From NCBI GenBank assembly GCA_021464415.1, contig JAKCWG010000816.1:62001-126000 (forward strand): DNA of 64,000 nucleotides, written 5' to 3'. Source of the stretch: Lonicera japonica (Eukaryota > Streptophyta > Magnoliopsida > Dipsacales > Caprifoliaceae). The notes beneath the pieces are model-generated. The model saw only the letters and a list, made by a program, of their open reading frames with translations. It searched no databases and was not told the origin of the DNA. This document shows positions 22,001-32,442 of this stretch, one piece after another; within the stretch, counting starts at the first letter, position 1; each line of letters opens with the position of its first letter. The position numbers and the translations under genes are program-made.

Positions 22001-22255
22001 TTCCCGGTGGAGTACATGGGGCGGTACAGCAGACGCTTGGCGGGCGATACGACTGCTACCTACCATCCGTCACGTTCGCGGTCCCGATCGGCGGTTCCTT
22101 CTCAGTCGGTCCAGCAGTCGAGGCGCACCTCCCGGCTTGCTCCTTCTCATCAGGACGCGGGTCGCACGGTTTCAGAGAGTCCAGCGGAGGGTGCTGGAGA
22201 GACAGAAGCGAAGCGCCCGCGGACGATGGATCCTCCCCCTTCTCCTCAGCGTTGA
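19037..22255 (+). pseudogene. Element B gene 1: plant-mobile-domain-like protein, five exons
   Basis: Exons by splice signals and frame: 19037-19342, 19523-20184, 20288-20461, 20544-21839, 21917-22255; donors GTATGC, GTAAGT, GTATGA, GTAAGA, acceptors AG, all four introns phase 0. The product, about 925 aa, has a plant mobile domain (PMD, PF10536-like) with HTFHWSWGEMTLTPEDV in exon 2 and LWWLPYLRFFDQLYTFAWGG further on, an acidic and Gly/Pro-rich linker in exon 4 (about 21000-21700), and an Arg/Ser-rich tail ending KRPRTMD, a possible nuclear signal. One defect: six Gs at 19784-19789 where seven keep the frame. PMDs occur in host silencing factors (MAIL1/MAIN) and in transposons. Antisense extra genes downstream of pol are known in Tat elements; this role is unknown. 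Confidence 0.8.
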
Positions 22256-22742
22256 TGGTTCTGATGGCTCGGCGTTTTGTTTTGCTTGAGAGAAACATTT
22301 TAAATTAAGTAGTTAACTTAGGCGTATTTTATTTTTAGAAAAAACTTATTTTAATTTAGTGGTTAATTTAAATATGTTTATTTGTTAAGAAAAATGTTGG
22401 TTTATCGATGTGTTCGGTTTTAATTGATGAATAAAATATTTATGTTTATTTTGAAAATATGTTTGTGTGTGATGTGATGTAAATGTTATTTGTGAGTGCA
22501 ATTGAAAAGTAATTATGTGGTGGCGAAATTATTACCTTTTTAATTATGCGTTGAAAGAATGCGATTAAGTGTAATCAAGTTAAATTGCGAAAAATGGTTA
22601 AGTACATATGTTGGCAAGTAATTATCAAATCTATATGCATGCTATGATGGATCGTTCTTCCTGAACAAAGTCTGGCAATATTCGTATCATGATGTATTGT
22701 AAAGAAGATTTGAAAAATGGAAGATTTTAACCAAAGGGGGGA
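22256..22742. other. Gene 1 to gene 2 spacer of element B
   Basis: AT-rich spacer. AATAAA at 22430-22435, 175 bp after the gene 1 stop, is a plausible polyadenylation signal for gene 1. No gene is seen. Confidence 0.6.
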
Positions 22743-22867
22743 GCCAACCGCACGCCCCACCCGCATGGGGTAGCCGTACGGTTGGGAGCCAGCCGCACGG
22801 TTGGCCAGCCAGCCGTACGGTTGGGGCCCAACCGTGCGGTTGGCATGTGCAGTTATACTATAAATAG
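22743..22867 (+). promoter_or_regulatory. Promoter of element B gene 2
   Basis: TATAAATAG at 22859-22867, 72 bp before the ATG at 22939. Upstream in 75 bp are four palindromes of the family-B type: AGCCGTACGGTT (22772-22783), AGCCGCACGGTT (22791-22802), AGCCGTACGGTT (22811-22822) and AACCGTGCGGTT (22830-22841). Their centres are about 19-20 bp apart, near two helical turns. Confidence 0.8.
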
Positions 22868-22938
22868 AGCGCGAATTTGTCCTTTTTTCCATCATCAAAG
22901 TCACTATTCACCCTATAGCCTCTTCTTTCTCTATTACC

Positions 22939-24174
22939 ATGTCTACCTTTCGTACCCATGCTTCTTTCTCCCTTTTGTCTGATTTCGTGTCCTTGGCTGA
23001 GGCCGACTGTGGTCTTAACTGGGGCGATCTGAGCCACCTTCATCGCTGGTGTTCTCATGATATCAATTTTTCTTTTTTGCTTGGTATTGCTGAGTTCTGG
23101 GATCCTGAGGACCACTGTTTCCGTATCGGTTTAGATGAGTTGTGTCCGACGATTGAGGAGTTCACACTACTGATGCGGCAGGATGTTTCATGGCCACTGG
23201 CCTCCTTGCGAGATGCTAGGAGTCCTCGTGTTATGCTGGCGGAGTTTCTGGGTCTGCGGGAGAGTGAGTGCCGGCCTATGATAGTCGACGGTCGACTCCA
23301 TCTACGTCACTTGGCAGATTTTTTCCTTCATCATGGCGACGACCCGGCTTATTATTCAGGTCGGACTTCTGCTTGTATGATTTTTGCTTTTTCTCAGATG
23401 CTCTTGGTTACCGATGATGCTATTCTGGTAGACCCTCTGATTATCCGAGTTGTATCTGAGGCTAGACGCGGCCATTTGGTGACTCCCATCTTACTGGCGG
23501 AGACACTGAATGGTTTGGATGCCGTGGTTCAGTCTCGACTTAGTCATTTTCGAGGTAGCCCATATCTACTGTACATGTGGGTTACTGAGAGATTTCGGTA
23601 TCTGGAGACTCGGCTTCCCTGGGATTCTCGGCACTTCTTCCAGCGTCCTGATTACGCCCAGATTCATCGTCTGTCATCATATGATTGGGCTGTTCGGTTT
23701 TCTGAATCCTCTTCTTCGATTCGTTGGGAGGTTCCATGGTGGCGTATGAGGACCATGATCATGAGTATGGGTGGGCAGAACTACCTTCGGTTTCGTGGTT
23801 TGAGAGAGACATCATTCTACATCCCCGGACGGCTGACGAGGCAGTTCGGTGTTCCCCTGAGTATACCCTTCCCGCTGAGAGACTTTTCTTCGATCGCTCT
23901 TCCTATTACCCCGAGACTAGAGACGACCCTGCGAGGTCTTTAGTCTACCCGCTTTGTTCGGCGATTTCATGGAGGAGAGGTTGGCATTACCCAGGTGACC
24001 CATTCTGATATCGTGCTGCATATTTGGCGTCGAGTTCGGCAGACCATTGAGCATGAGCCTATGATGATGAGGTGGTTTCGGTTTGCAGATTCACCGGTGA
24101 CTGATGAGACAGTGCTTGCTTCGTATCAGACCATGGATCGAGAGAGGATCTTATATTCTGCTGATGATGGTTAG
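22939..24174 (+). pseudogene. Element B gene 2: single-exon PMD/DUF7745-like protein, one in-frame stop
   Basis: ATG 22939 to TAG 24172 is one frame of 411 codons, interrupted only by TAG at 23941 (codon 335). The N-terminal part contains FWDPEDHCFRIGLDELCPT followed by IEEF, a pattern of the DUF7745 / plant-mobile-domain superfamily found in plant transposons; LLAETLNGLD and SPYLLYMWVTERF follow in the middle. It is distantly like gene 1 in its FW-P--H-F layout but is not a copy of it. The reading frame after the stop stays coding-like and matches the element A homologue, so the stop is recent. It converges on pol, whose stop is 270 bp away. Function unknown. Confidence 0.75.
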
Positions 24175-24366
24175 GTTAGGTGTGGTAGGCAGCTTCTTTA
24201 TGAAAGCTTTCTGGGATTAGGTAGGTAAAATATATGTAAGAACTGATGTAGGAAAGACTTTTTGATGTATGAAAAATCTCTTTTTGCCTTTCTTCTTGCG
24301 TCCAAATGAATGAATATTATTACAATGAATAGACCGGGCCTGATATTCAGGTTGCCTACGTTTCCC

Positions 24367-24406
<40 letters not shown>

Positions 24407-24443
24407 CGGGGCTCAGGTCTTCGTAGTTCATGGATACAATTTT
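24175..24443. other. Convergent 3' ends of gene 2 and pol in element B, with a 31-base T tract
   Basis: Between the gene 2 stop and the pol stop lies a T tract of 31 at 24376-24406. The flanking block with CCGGGCCTGA and CAGGTTGCCTACG (24331-24362) is also present in element A at about 42041-42076. A poly-lysine frame on the minus strand is just the T tract and is not a gene. Confidence 0.65.
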
Positions 24444-27400
24444 TTATTGATAGTATTTCTTCAATCGGTCGAGGTTGACTGGTAAGTTTAATTCTTGGCC
24501 ATCAATGTCAGTAAGGAGAACGGCACCCCCTGATAGGATTTTAGTAACAATATAAGGGCCTGTCCACTTTGGCGAGAATTTTCCTCTTGGGTCTCGGGCT
24601 GGTTCACGAATTTCTTTGAGGACTAAGTCTCCAAGTATGATGCTTCTGTCTCGGATTTTTTTATTAAAGGCTTTGGCAACACGTTTTTGATACCCTTGAT
24701 GTTGATATGAAGCCCTCAATCGGTTTTCATCAATCATTGCCAACTCTTCATACCGAGCCTTTACCCAATCACTCTCAGTGACTTGATTTTCCAGGATAAC
24801 CCGTAAAGAAGGTATTTCCATTTCCACTGGTAAAACCGCTTCCATGCCATATGTAAGTGAAAAAGGCGTTGATCCCGTAGAAACTCTCTCAGTAGTTCGA
24901 TATCCCCAAAGTGCGTACGGGAGCTTTTCGGGCCAATCTCTACCGGATTTAACCATTTTGCTAATGATATTCTTCAAATTCTTATTAGCAGCTTCTACGG
25001 CCCCATTAGTTTGTGGGCGGTATGGTGAGGATTTGTGGCGTTTGATTCCATATTCTTCCATGATTTCGTTGGCTGCGCCTTCAAAATGCGTACCATTATC
25101 GGATATTATCTCATGCGGTACCCCGTATCGGCATATGATGTTGTGTCGGATGAATCGTGCCACCTTTCGGGCATTCAAATCCTTGTAAGACTCGGCCTCA
25201 ACCCATTTGGTGAAATAGTCGATAGCTACTAGGATGTATTCATGCCCATTACTTCCTTTTGGCGAGATCTTACCGATTATGTCAATACCCCAGATGGAAA
25301 ACGGCCAAGGAGATGTCATAGGGTATAATTCTTTTGGAGGGAGCTTCTGTGCCTTGGCGTATATTTGACATTGGTGACACCCTTTGACGTATTCAAAACA
25401 ATCTTTTTGCATCGTTAACCAGTAATACCCTTGACGAACTATCTTTCGTGCCAATGTATGACCGCTCATATGTGGGCCACACTCTCCACTGTGGATTTGT
25501 TCCATCATTGCTCGGGATTTTTCTTCATCGAGGCATTGAAGGTGTATACCGTCATCATTTCTTCGGTATAGTTTTCCGGCACAAATGATAAACCGGGATG
25601 CTAGGCGGCGAAGCGTGACCCGAGTGGTTTTGTCAGCATGTGATGGGTATTCATTATGCTTGAGTAATTGCCAGATATCGTAGTACCAAACCTTTTGATC
25701 GATCTCATTTCCACGTTCAACATCGAGTGATAGGCAAAATACCGGATTTATTCGCCTTTGAATCTGAATCTGAATTTCTTCTTTCTCCCCCGGAATTTCA
25801 ATCATCAAGGCCAGAGTAGCTAAGGCATCAGCAAAATTGTTCTGTGTTCTCGGGATGTAGAAGAATTCAATGCACTCAAATTTCTCAGAAGTTTCTTCGA
25901 GTTGGGTTAAGAAGGGCACAAGTTTTTCCTCTTTGATCTTCCATTTTTTCAAGATCTGATGAATAATGAGAGCGGAATCCCCAAACACTTGAATTTTACG
26001 AACCCCTTTCTGCAAAGCAATTTCTAACCCGACAATACAAGCTTCGTATTCCGCGATATTGTTGGTACAGGGAAATTCTAATCGAAAAGACATAGGTGCA
26101 TGTGTCTGATCTGGCGAAATTAACAGGATCCCAATTCCATTCCCATTCCGATTACAAGCCCCATCAAAATACATTTTCCATTCATCGTCTTTGGTAATCT
26201 CCATGATACTTTCATCGGGGAATTCGAAATCCTGTAGCTCGGCATCAATGATTGGATTGCCTGCTAAGTGATCTGCTATGACTTGCCCTTTGACGGCTTT
26301 TTGAGTGACATAAGAAATGTCGAATTCTGAAAGCAGGAACATCCATTTAGCCATTCGATTAGTCAACATCGGCTTTTCGAACAAGTACCGCAAGGGATCT
26401 AGACGAGAGATCAAGATCACAGAAAATACCAACATATAATGTCGCAACTTCTGGGTAGCCCAAACTAACGCAGCGCATGATTTCTCTAAAGCTGTATAAT
26501 TTTGTTCTCCCAGAGAAAGCTTTTTACTGAGGTAATATATTGCCTGCTCAGTTCTTGTTTTCAACAAATGCTGTGCCAACATTGCTCCAACTGAGGAGTC
26601 ATTGACCGACATGTATAGTATCAATGGAATGCCTACTTGGGGAGGTGCTAAGACTGGCGGATTAGACAAATATTGCTTGATCTTATCGAACGCTTCCTGG
26701 CATTGCTCATTCCACTGCCCATCCGAACTCTTTTGGAGTAGCTTAAAAATTGGTTCACATGTTCGAGTCAATTGTGAAATAAATCTGCTGATGAACTGTA
26801 ACCTCCCGAGAAAACCCCGAATTTCCCTTTCAGTTTTAGGAACTGGCATTTCTTGAATAGCCTTAACCTTTGCCGGATCAACCTCGATTCCCTTTCTGCT
26901 GACTATATACCCCAGCATCTTGCCTTTGGTGACCCCGAATACACATTTCTGAGGATTCAAACGCATCTGAAATTGCATAAGCCGTTCAAAGAAAATACGA
27001 AGAGTTTCCACATGACTTGCCCGGTCTAATGATTTGATGATCATGTCGTCGACATACACTTCTACTTCCTTATGAATCAGATCATGAAATAGAGTAGTTG
27101 CGGCTCTCTGATATGTGGCCCCGGCATTTTTCAATCCAAATGGCATGACGGTGTAACAATAAGTACCCCATGGTGTGATAAAGGCCGTCTTTTCCTGATG
27201 ATCAGGATGCATTTTGATCTGATTATACCCGGCAAACCCATCGACGAATGATTTTAAAGCATGATTTGCAGTGTTGTCGACAATGAGATCAATGTTTGGC
27301 AGTGGAAAATCATCTTTTGGACATGCAGCATTTAAATTGCGATAATCAACACAAACCCGTACTTTGCCATTGGCTTTTGGCACCGGCACTATGTTGGCCA

Positions 27401-30400
27401 ACCAAGTAGGGTATTCAACAACCCGTATGAATCCGACATCTAATTGCTTTGTGACTTCTTCCTTCACCTTGAGTGACCACTCAGGTACTAGTTTTCTTAA
27501 CTTTTGCTTGACAGGTTTGCATTCGGGTTTAGTGTGTATTTCATGCATCACAATAGTGGCATCTAAACCCGGCATATCAGCATATGACCAAGCGAAAACA
27601 TTAACAAACTCTTTCAACAAATTTTCTAAGTCTGTTTTTTCATCATGGCTTAATTCGGCCCCAATTTTTATTTCTTTTATATCATCGGTTGTTCCCAAAT
27701 TTATTGTGACCGTGTCTCCTTCAATGGGTTGTATTCGCTGCTCATCATTCAAATTTTCATTCATAATTTCAACATCACAAGAATCAAAGTAAGGGAAAAG
27801 ATTGGCAATTTTATTGATAGAAACATCACTTTGCACAGATAGCATACATTCTAAATTTCGTACATTTCTATCAATATTTCTCTCTCTCTGCTTCTTTTTT
27901 CCTTCGATGGGGCGTATAAGATGCACAGGATCCCCAAGGTAATCTTCCTCAATTGCCATGACCTTAAACATATTACCCAGCATATCTTCCTCTTCCAGTG
28001 GCTCGACAGGTGGCCAGGTAATCTTTAACCGAGATGAGAAGGTGTGAGTAAATCCTTCACTGATATATAAGCCTTCTTCATAGAAAATTTCTAATCCCGG
28101 TTGTCTTTTCCCTTCTTCATTTACCCATGGTTCCTGAAACCCGCAGTAAGGAAAGTCTTCACCCTCTTTTATAAACCATCCGTTTAACGAACTATTGGCA
28201 AATACGGTTCTTTTCATTCGGCTAAAATCTCCCACATATCCCAACCCGGCAAGAGGACTCGGTTGTTGGAATGGTTCGATCATTTGGGCAATGCCGGCTT
28301 GATATTTTCCCAAACCAATCCCCGGTAAAAATTCCATTTTCCTCATCATCTTTATTACTTGCGTATTCATGGTCGACATATCATCAGGGGGCAGATAATT
28401 CACAGTCTGCATGGTAAGAGTTTGCACCTTTGGCTCATACGAAAATCCCCCGAGTTGGACATCTTGGCTTCTGATTCCCAATACTGGCGAGTTTTTTGGG
28501 ACTATTGTCCTTTCAGGATCTCCCTTGATGATGATGATATCCCCGTTGAAGGGTATTTTCATTTTTTGATGAAGGGAAGAAGGCAGTGCGCCAACCTCAT
28601 GCAACCAAACTCGTCCCAACAACAAATTAAAGCTCGAAGGGATATCTATGACTTGAAACTCAGTGGTGAATGAAGCCGGTCCTATTTGCATACTCAGCAT
28701 GACGGAACCTAATACCTCCCGCTTGGTATTGTCGTATGCTCGTACTGTGACTGGTGATTCTTCCATGGCAGTTAAATCAATACCCAAACGAACAGCAGTT
28801 TTCAACGGGCATACGTTAATTGTAGAACCGTTATCCACAAGCACGTACGGTATAGACATTCCATAAGCAACAACGGTGATATGTAGAGCTTGGTTATGAT
28901 CCCGACCCAGTGGTGATAAATCTTCATCAGAAAACCCAAGAACTTGTTTTTGTACCCCCATTGAAGCGATCATCGCTGTTAACTCATTTGGGGTGGCTTC
29001 AAGAGGAACAACCGATTCATCTAACATTCTCATTAGTGCCATACGATGTGGCTTGGATGCTACCAGGAGTCCCCAGATTGAAATTTGGGCTTGTGTTTTC
29101 TTTAACTGTTCAACAACACGCCCTTCTTCCGGGTCTTTTGTAGGTTCGTTGGGAAGAGCGACATCAATAGGTTGCTTGGTATTTGGCGGTTGGTACACTC
29201 TCCCAGAACGGGTCAATTGTTGGACCCATGTCGCGACTGGATCACTTGCCCCTTCAGGTGTTTCAAATGGAGTTGAAGGCGACCTTTCATTGACTTGCGA
29301 AACTGTGTTCCAGTCAAAGGTGATCATGTTTATCTGTGAGCAATTCTTTCTTGGATGGGTGTCCTTTTTTATTGTTTTTCCTTGGTTATACCCGAGCCCT
29401 TGTCGCCTCGGGTTGCCTTTAAACTGTGGAAAGTGGGCGATCCCTTGATTCTGTTTACCGAGCCCAAAACCTGGTATGAACTGCATTTGTTTCATCCAGC
29501 CCATAACTTTTGGGCTAACTATCTCTTGCATGGTGCATGTTTCATCAACGGATAACCCCAACAATGTTTCATCCTCGACTTCTTCAACGGATTTCTGGGA
29601 CTTTGGTGGAGTATATTGAATGACTGTGGGCGAAAGCTTTGGACGGCTAAGTTTCCATACTTCAATATTTTCTGTATTCCCGGCGGGTTTAATCAAGAGT
29701 ACAGGATCTGGTAAATCTGAATCCTCCTCGATAGCATTTATCCGGTGATTAGGGAGGGGATTCCTTGCAACATTCGGGGCTGACGGGTCAGGAATCCTTT
29801 TGCTATCAATTAAGTTCTGGATAGCATGCCGCAGGGCCATACAACTATCCGTAGTGTGTCCGAAACCTTGGTGATATTCGCAATGTTCATTCATGTTCCA
29901 ATGAGGTGGTATCTGTTGTGGTAATGGTCTCGGATTCATGGGATACATAATCCCGGCTTCTTTCAGTTGTTCGAAAACCTTTCCCAACGGTCCCGGTAAT
30001 TGCGAAAAATGTCTATCTTGTGAGCGATTCTGATCAAATGTCCTGAGATTATTGTTGTTGTTGTTACGATATCCCAAATCCCCAATGTTTTTCACAGAGT
30101 TTTGACCAAAGGGGTTGCCGGAATACCCCCGACCGTAGGACCCAGAAGACGTAACTTGATTGATGGCAGACGTGGAAGTCTTCTTGTACTGTGAAGCGGA
30201 TTTTTTGATTTCAGCCTGCTTGGCTAATTCCTCCTCAATTTCGTTGCCTACGTGGAGTAGGGCTTTGAACCTGCCAAAGAACTGGTGTCCCATTTGGGTC
30301 CGAATATCTGGTTTCAAATTCTTCACAATCATTCCGAGTTGTTCCTCTTCATCTAGGCGCTCCACCATTTGGGCGGCCAGTTCCCTCCATCTTGTTACAA

Positions 30401-31553
30401 ACTCACTAATACTCTCATTCTCCTTCTGCTTAGCCATCTCTAGATGTTTCCTTGTAACTTTAAGTTCCTCATTAGTTTTGTACTGTGACACAAACTCTTG
30501 GACAATGGCGGACCATGATCTAACACGATGCTTTTCAAGGTTCAAAAACCAACTCTGGGCCGGTCCTGCCAAAGTGAGGTGAAAGGAATTGGCTAATTCA
30601 GCCTCACCGAGATCATAAATTCTCATTGAACGGACATAAGATTTCAGATGGAGTTCTGGTGGTGTAGTGCCTGTAAATTTTGGGATGGAGGGCATCTTAA
30701 AACCCACGGGATAACGAGCCTCAGGGTATAAGTTATAGCTTTGCATCTGGGTCAAATCGTTCGAACTCTCAGCTACTTTTTGGGTAAGTGCTTTCAACTG
30801 CTCCTTAAGCTCAGACAAGTCTCTATCCCCCCGGTGAGTTTCTATTGGCGTGGGGCCCTCCCCTTGGATACTCATGGGCCTTCTCATTGGGTCATAATAC
30901 GGATCGTGGTATGGTTCATGGACCGGTTGCATCTGTGGAGGGACTTGATTGGTCAGGTCCTGTTGTAACCAATTGCCGACCGGATCAGGCATGGGTTTGG
31001 GTTGGTTCAACTGTTCATATGGCGGTGGTACTTCGGTATGAACTGAGAGTGGCGGCGGTGGTGGTAGAATAACCGGAGTTTCTCTTGGTGATTCTGTCAT
31101 GCGCCCTTTAGCTAACTCGTCCAACTTGGCACGAGTATTTTTATTGTCACTTAATAACATGGTCATGCATTGGTTCAAGTTCATCAACATTCGATACATA
31201 TCTTCGGGATTCGGTAACGGAGCATTCATGTTTCCGCTTGAACTGGCTAGGTTTGGATCAACATTCAAAGATGGAGTATGATGTAGCGGCTGACCCCCAA
31301 CAGTATTATTCTGCGGCATTCCCGGGTTTGGGTAAAAAGGACCGGGCGGCGGATCCGCTGCATTGTTCAATTGGTTGTTCACATTCCGGTTCGGGGTATT
31401 CTGATCCATGTTTTCAGAAGAATCTGGTCTGACAAGTCTCCCGGTGCTATCTCTTCCAGCCCACACAGAGGCCAGGATGAATATCTGCTGCGGCGGAAAA
31501 AAGGACAAATTCGATCGCGCGCATTCCCCCGAAAAATAACAACAATATATCAT
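24444..31553 (-). CDS. gag-pol: Element B gag-pol polyprotein, intact
   Basis: An uninterrupted 2,369-codon frame. Domains by residue: retrotransposon gag core about 325-430; zinc knuckle variant C-x2-H-x4-H-x4-C at 558-571; G-patch-like FIPGFGLGK and a second FLPGIGLGK block; aspartic protease with DNGS at 907; reverse transcriptase with YVDD at 1500-1503; first RNase H; second, archaeal-type RNase H starting MYFDGACNRNG with Asp 1797; integrase HHCC about 2020-2061 and DDE at Asp 2091, Asp 2152, Glu 2187. Dual RNase H marks the Tat lineage. The first likely Met of gag is residue 49 (31409), but residues just before it are conserved in element A, so the true start may be upstream or spliced. 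All catalytic residues are present; probably functional. Confidence 0.95.
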   Translation of the reverse strand: MIYCCYFSGECARSNLSFFPPQQIFILASVWAGRDSTGRLVRPDSSENMDQNTPNRNVNNQLNNAADPPPGPFYPNPGMPQNNTVGGQPLHHTPSLNVDPNLASSSGNMNAPLPNPEDMYRMLMNLNQCMTMLLSDNKNTRAKLDELAKGRMTESPRETPVILPPPPPLSVHTEVPPPYEQLNQPKPMPDPVGNWLQQDLTNQVPPQMQPVHEPYHDPYYDPMRRPMSIQGEGPTPIETHRGDRDLSELKEQLKALTQKVAESSNDLTQMQSYNLYPEARYPVGFKMPSIPKFTGTTPPELHLKSYVRSMRIYDLGEAELANSFHLTLAGPAQSWFLNLEKHRVRSWSAIVQEFVSQYKTNEELKVTRKHLEMAKQKENESISEFVTRWRELAAQMVERLDEEEQLGMIVKNLKPDIRTQMGHQFFGRFKALLHVGNEIEEELAKQAEIKKSASQYKKTSTSAINQVTSSGSYGRGYSGNPFGQNSVKNIGDLGYRNNNNNNLRTFDQNRSQDRHFSQLPGPLGKVFEQLKEAGIMYPMNPRPLPQQIPPHWNMNEHCEYHQGFGHTTDSCMALRHAIQNLIDSKRIPDPSAPNVARNPLPNHRINAIEEDSDLPDPVLLIKPAGNTENIEVWKLSRPKLSPTVIQYTPPKSQKSVEEVEDETLLGLSVDETCTMQEIVSPKVMGWMKQMQFIPGFGLGKQNQGIAHFPQFKGNPRRQGLGYNQGKTIKKDTHPRKNCSQINMITFDWNTVSQVNERSPSTPFETPEGASDPVATWVQQLTRSGRVYQPPNTKQPIDVALPNEPTKDPEEGRVVEQLKKTQAQISIWGLLVASKPHRMALMRMLDESVVPLEATPNELTAMIASMGVQKQVLGFSDEDLSPLGRDHNQALHITVVAYGMSIPYVLVDNGSTINVCPLKTAVRLGIDLTAMEESPVTVRAYDNTKREVLGSVMLSMQIGPASFTTEFQVIDIPSSFNLLLGRVWLHEVGALPSSLHQKMKIPFNGDIIIIKGDPERTIVPKNSPVLGIRSQDVQLGGFSYEPKVQTLTMQTVNYLPPDDMSTMNTQVIKMMRKMEFLPGIGLGKYQAGIAQMIEPFQQPSPLAGLGYVGDFSRMKRTVFANSSLNGWFIKEGEDFPYCGFQEPWVNEEGKRQPGLEIFYEEGLYISEGFTHTFSSRLKITWPPVEPLEEEDMLGNMFKVMAIEEDYLGDPVHLIRPIEGKKKQRERNIDRNVRNLECMLSVQSDVSINKIANLFPYFDSCDVEIMNENLNDEQRIQPIEGDTVTINLGTTDDIKEIKIGAELSHDEKTDLENLLKEFVNVFAWSYADMPGLDATIVMHEIHTKPECKPVKQKLRKLVPEWSLKVKEEVTKQLDVGFIRVVEYPTWLANIVPVPKANGKVRVCVDYRNLNAACPKDDFPLPNIDLIVDNTANHALKSFVDGFAGYNQIKMHPDHQEKTAFITPWGTYCYTVMPFGLKNAGATYQRAATTLFHDLIHKEVEVYVDDMIIKSLDRASHVETLRIFFERLMQFQMRLNPQKCVFGVTKGKMLGYIVSRKGIEVDPAKVKAIQEMPVPKTEREIRGFLGRLQFISRFISQLTRTCEPIFKLLQKSSDGQWNEQCQEAFDKIKQYLSNPPVLAPPQVGIPLILYMSVNDSSVGAMLAQHLLKTRTEQAIYYLSKKLSLGEQNYTALEKSCAALVWATQKLRHYMLVFSVILISRLDPLRYLFEKPMLTNRMAKWMFLLSEFDISYVTQKAVKGQVIADHLAGNPIIDAELQDFEFPDESIMEITKDDEWKMYFDGACNRNGNGIGILLISPDQTHAPMSFRLEFPCTNNIAEYEACIVGLEIALQKGVRKIQVFGDSALIIHQILKKWKIKEEKLVPFLTQLEETSEKFECIEFFYIPRTQNNFADALATLALMIEIPGEKEEIQIQIQRRINPVFCLSLDVERGNEIDQKVWYYDIWQLLKHNEYPSHADKTTRVTLRRLASRFIICAGKLYRRNDDGIHLQCLDEEKSRAMMEQIHSGECGPHMSGHTLARKIVRQGYYWLTMQKDCFEYVKGCHQCQIYAKAQKLPPKELYPMTSPWPFSIWGIDIIGKISPKGSNGHEYILVAIDYFTKWVEAESYKDLNARKVARFIRHNIICRYGVPHEIISDNGTHFEGAANEIMEEYGIKRHKSSPYRPQTNGAVEAANKNLKNIISKMVKSGRDWPEKLPYALWGYRTTERVSTGSTPFSLTYGMEAVLPVEMEIPSLRVILENQVTESDWVKARYEELAMIDENRLRASYQHQGYQKRVAKAFNKKIRDRSIILGDLVLKEIREPARDPRGKFSPKWTGPYIVTKILSGGAVLLTDIDGQELNLPVNLDRLKKYYQ

Positions 31554-32423
31554 TTAGAAATTGCCGGACCTTATCCAGAAATACATCGATCGGGATGAAA
31601 ATAAATACACAAAAAAGTTTTCTTTAGGTGAGATCGAAAACAGACCAACGGCGACAACTTGAGAGTCCCGTATAGCGGTAGGGTAGGAATAGAATTCCAT
31701 GGGTTCCCTGACCGTCTATAGTTTTGGGAAATCATTTTGAAAAGAGTTTTTCGAAAAATCATTTGAAAATACGGGAAGATCTCTCCTCATGAGTCGCTTT
31801 GTTCATGGAATTAGGGCTTCCGCTCACTAGATTCTCACGACTGTTGGTCATTAAAAACCATGCAGAAAATCTTTGTGTTCTAACCTGACTCCCCTATATG
31901 CAAACGTGGCTGAAGAGGGTAAGGTTTAAGGCTCCCTCCTATTTGGCAGGCCTTACGATATACCTCAAGAGCACAGGTACGTGTAAGGACCTTTTGATAT
32001 ACATCCCGGGTACGTGAGTGTTCTCGTCACTCGATATACCTCGGTAAGTACTTGGCCAAGGAGAGTGGTCCCAGGCGCTTTCGGCTAGTGCAGACCCGCA
32101 AGTCCACGGCCTAGTCACGACTCTGGTCCCGAGGTTGATAGGGTAAATTCACACTCGCGAAAATGCATGATAGGACGTGAGTGCGTGCGAAATAACAATC
32201 TGGCGGTCCATTATTGATCAATGCTTTAGAGTTTGTTATGATAATTTACACAATTTTAATTTTGAAAAAGATTTTTCCTCACATAATTAACAAATAAAGG
32301 TATCAGGGTATCCACCTAAATCGTTTCTATGTTATCCTAGAACTAAGGCTTACAAGACCTAAACCTAATAAATAACAGGAATTAAATATATGATCCATTA
32401 TGTCAGAGCTTAGTTCTCTACTG
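31554..32423 (-). other. Element B untranslated leader
   Basis: About 870 bp between PBS and gag-pol. No gene. On the minus strand a pyrimidine run ending CCGCCGCAGCAG, about 31487-31520 on the plus strand, looks like a splice acceptor just inside the annotated reading frame. A part near 31960-32050 resembles the element A leader (GATATACCTC and GTACGTGAGTGTTCTCGTCA shared with 49690-49720), so the leader is conserved between families. Confidence 0.6.
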
Positions 32424-32441
32424 TCCCCAGCAGAGTCGCCA
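32424..32441 (-). promoter_or_regulatory. Primer-binding site of element B
   Basis: On the minus strand TGGCGACTCTGCTGGGGA begins one base after the 5' LTR end. It resembles the PBS of Tat/Ogre elements, which prime with a tRNA (reported as tRNA-Arg). Element A has the same 18 bases. Confidence 0.88.
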
Positions 32442-32442
32442 C

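Noticed and set aside
24198..24431. Poly-lysine frame on the minus strand
   Set aside because: It is the translation of the 31-base T tract.
26602..29555. Plus-strand frames of 66-151 codons opposite gag-pol of element B
   Set aside because: Antisense shadows of the 2,369-codon frame, with no conserved motif; similar shadows exist opposite the decayed gag-pol of element A.
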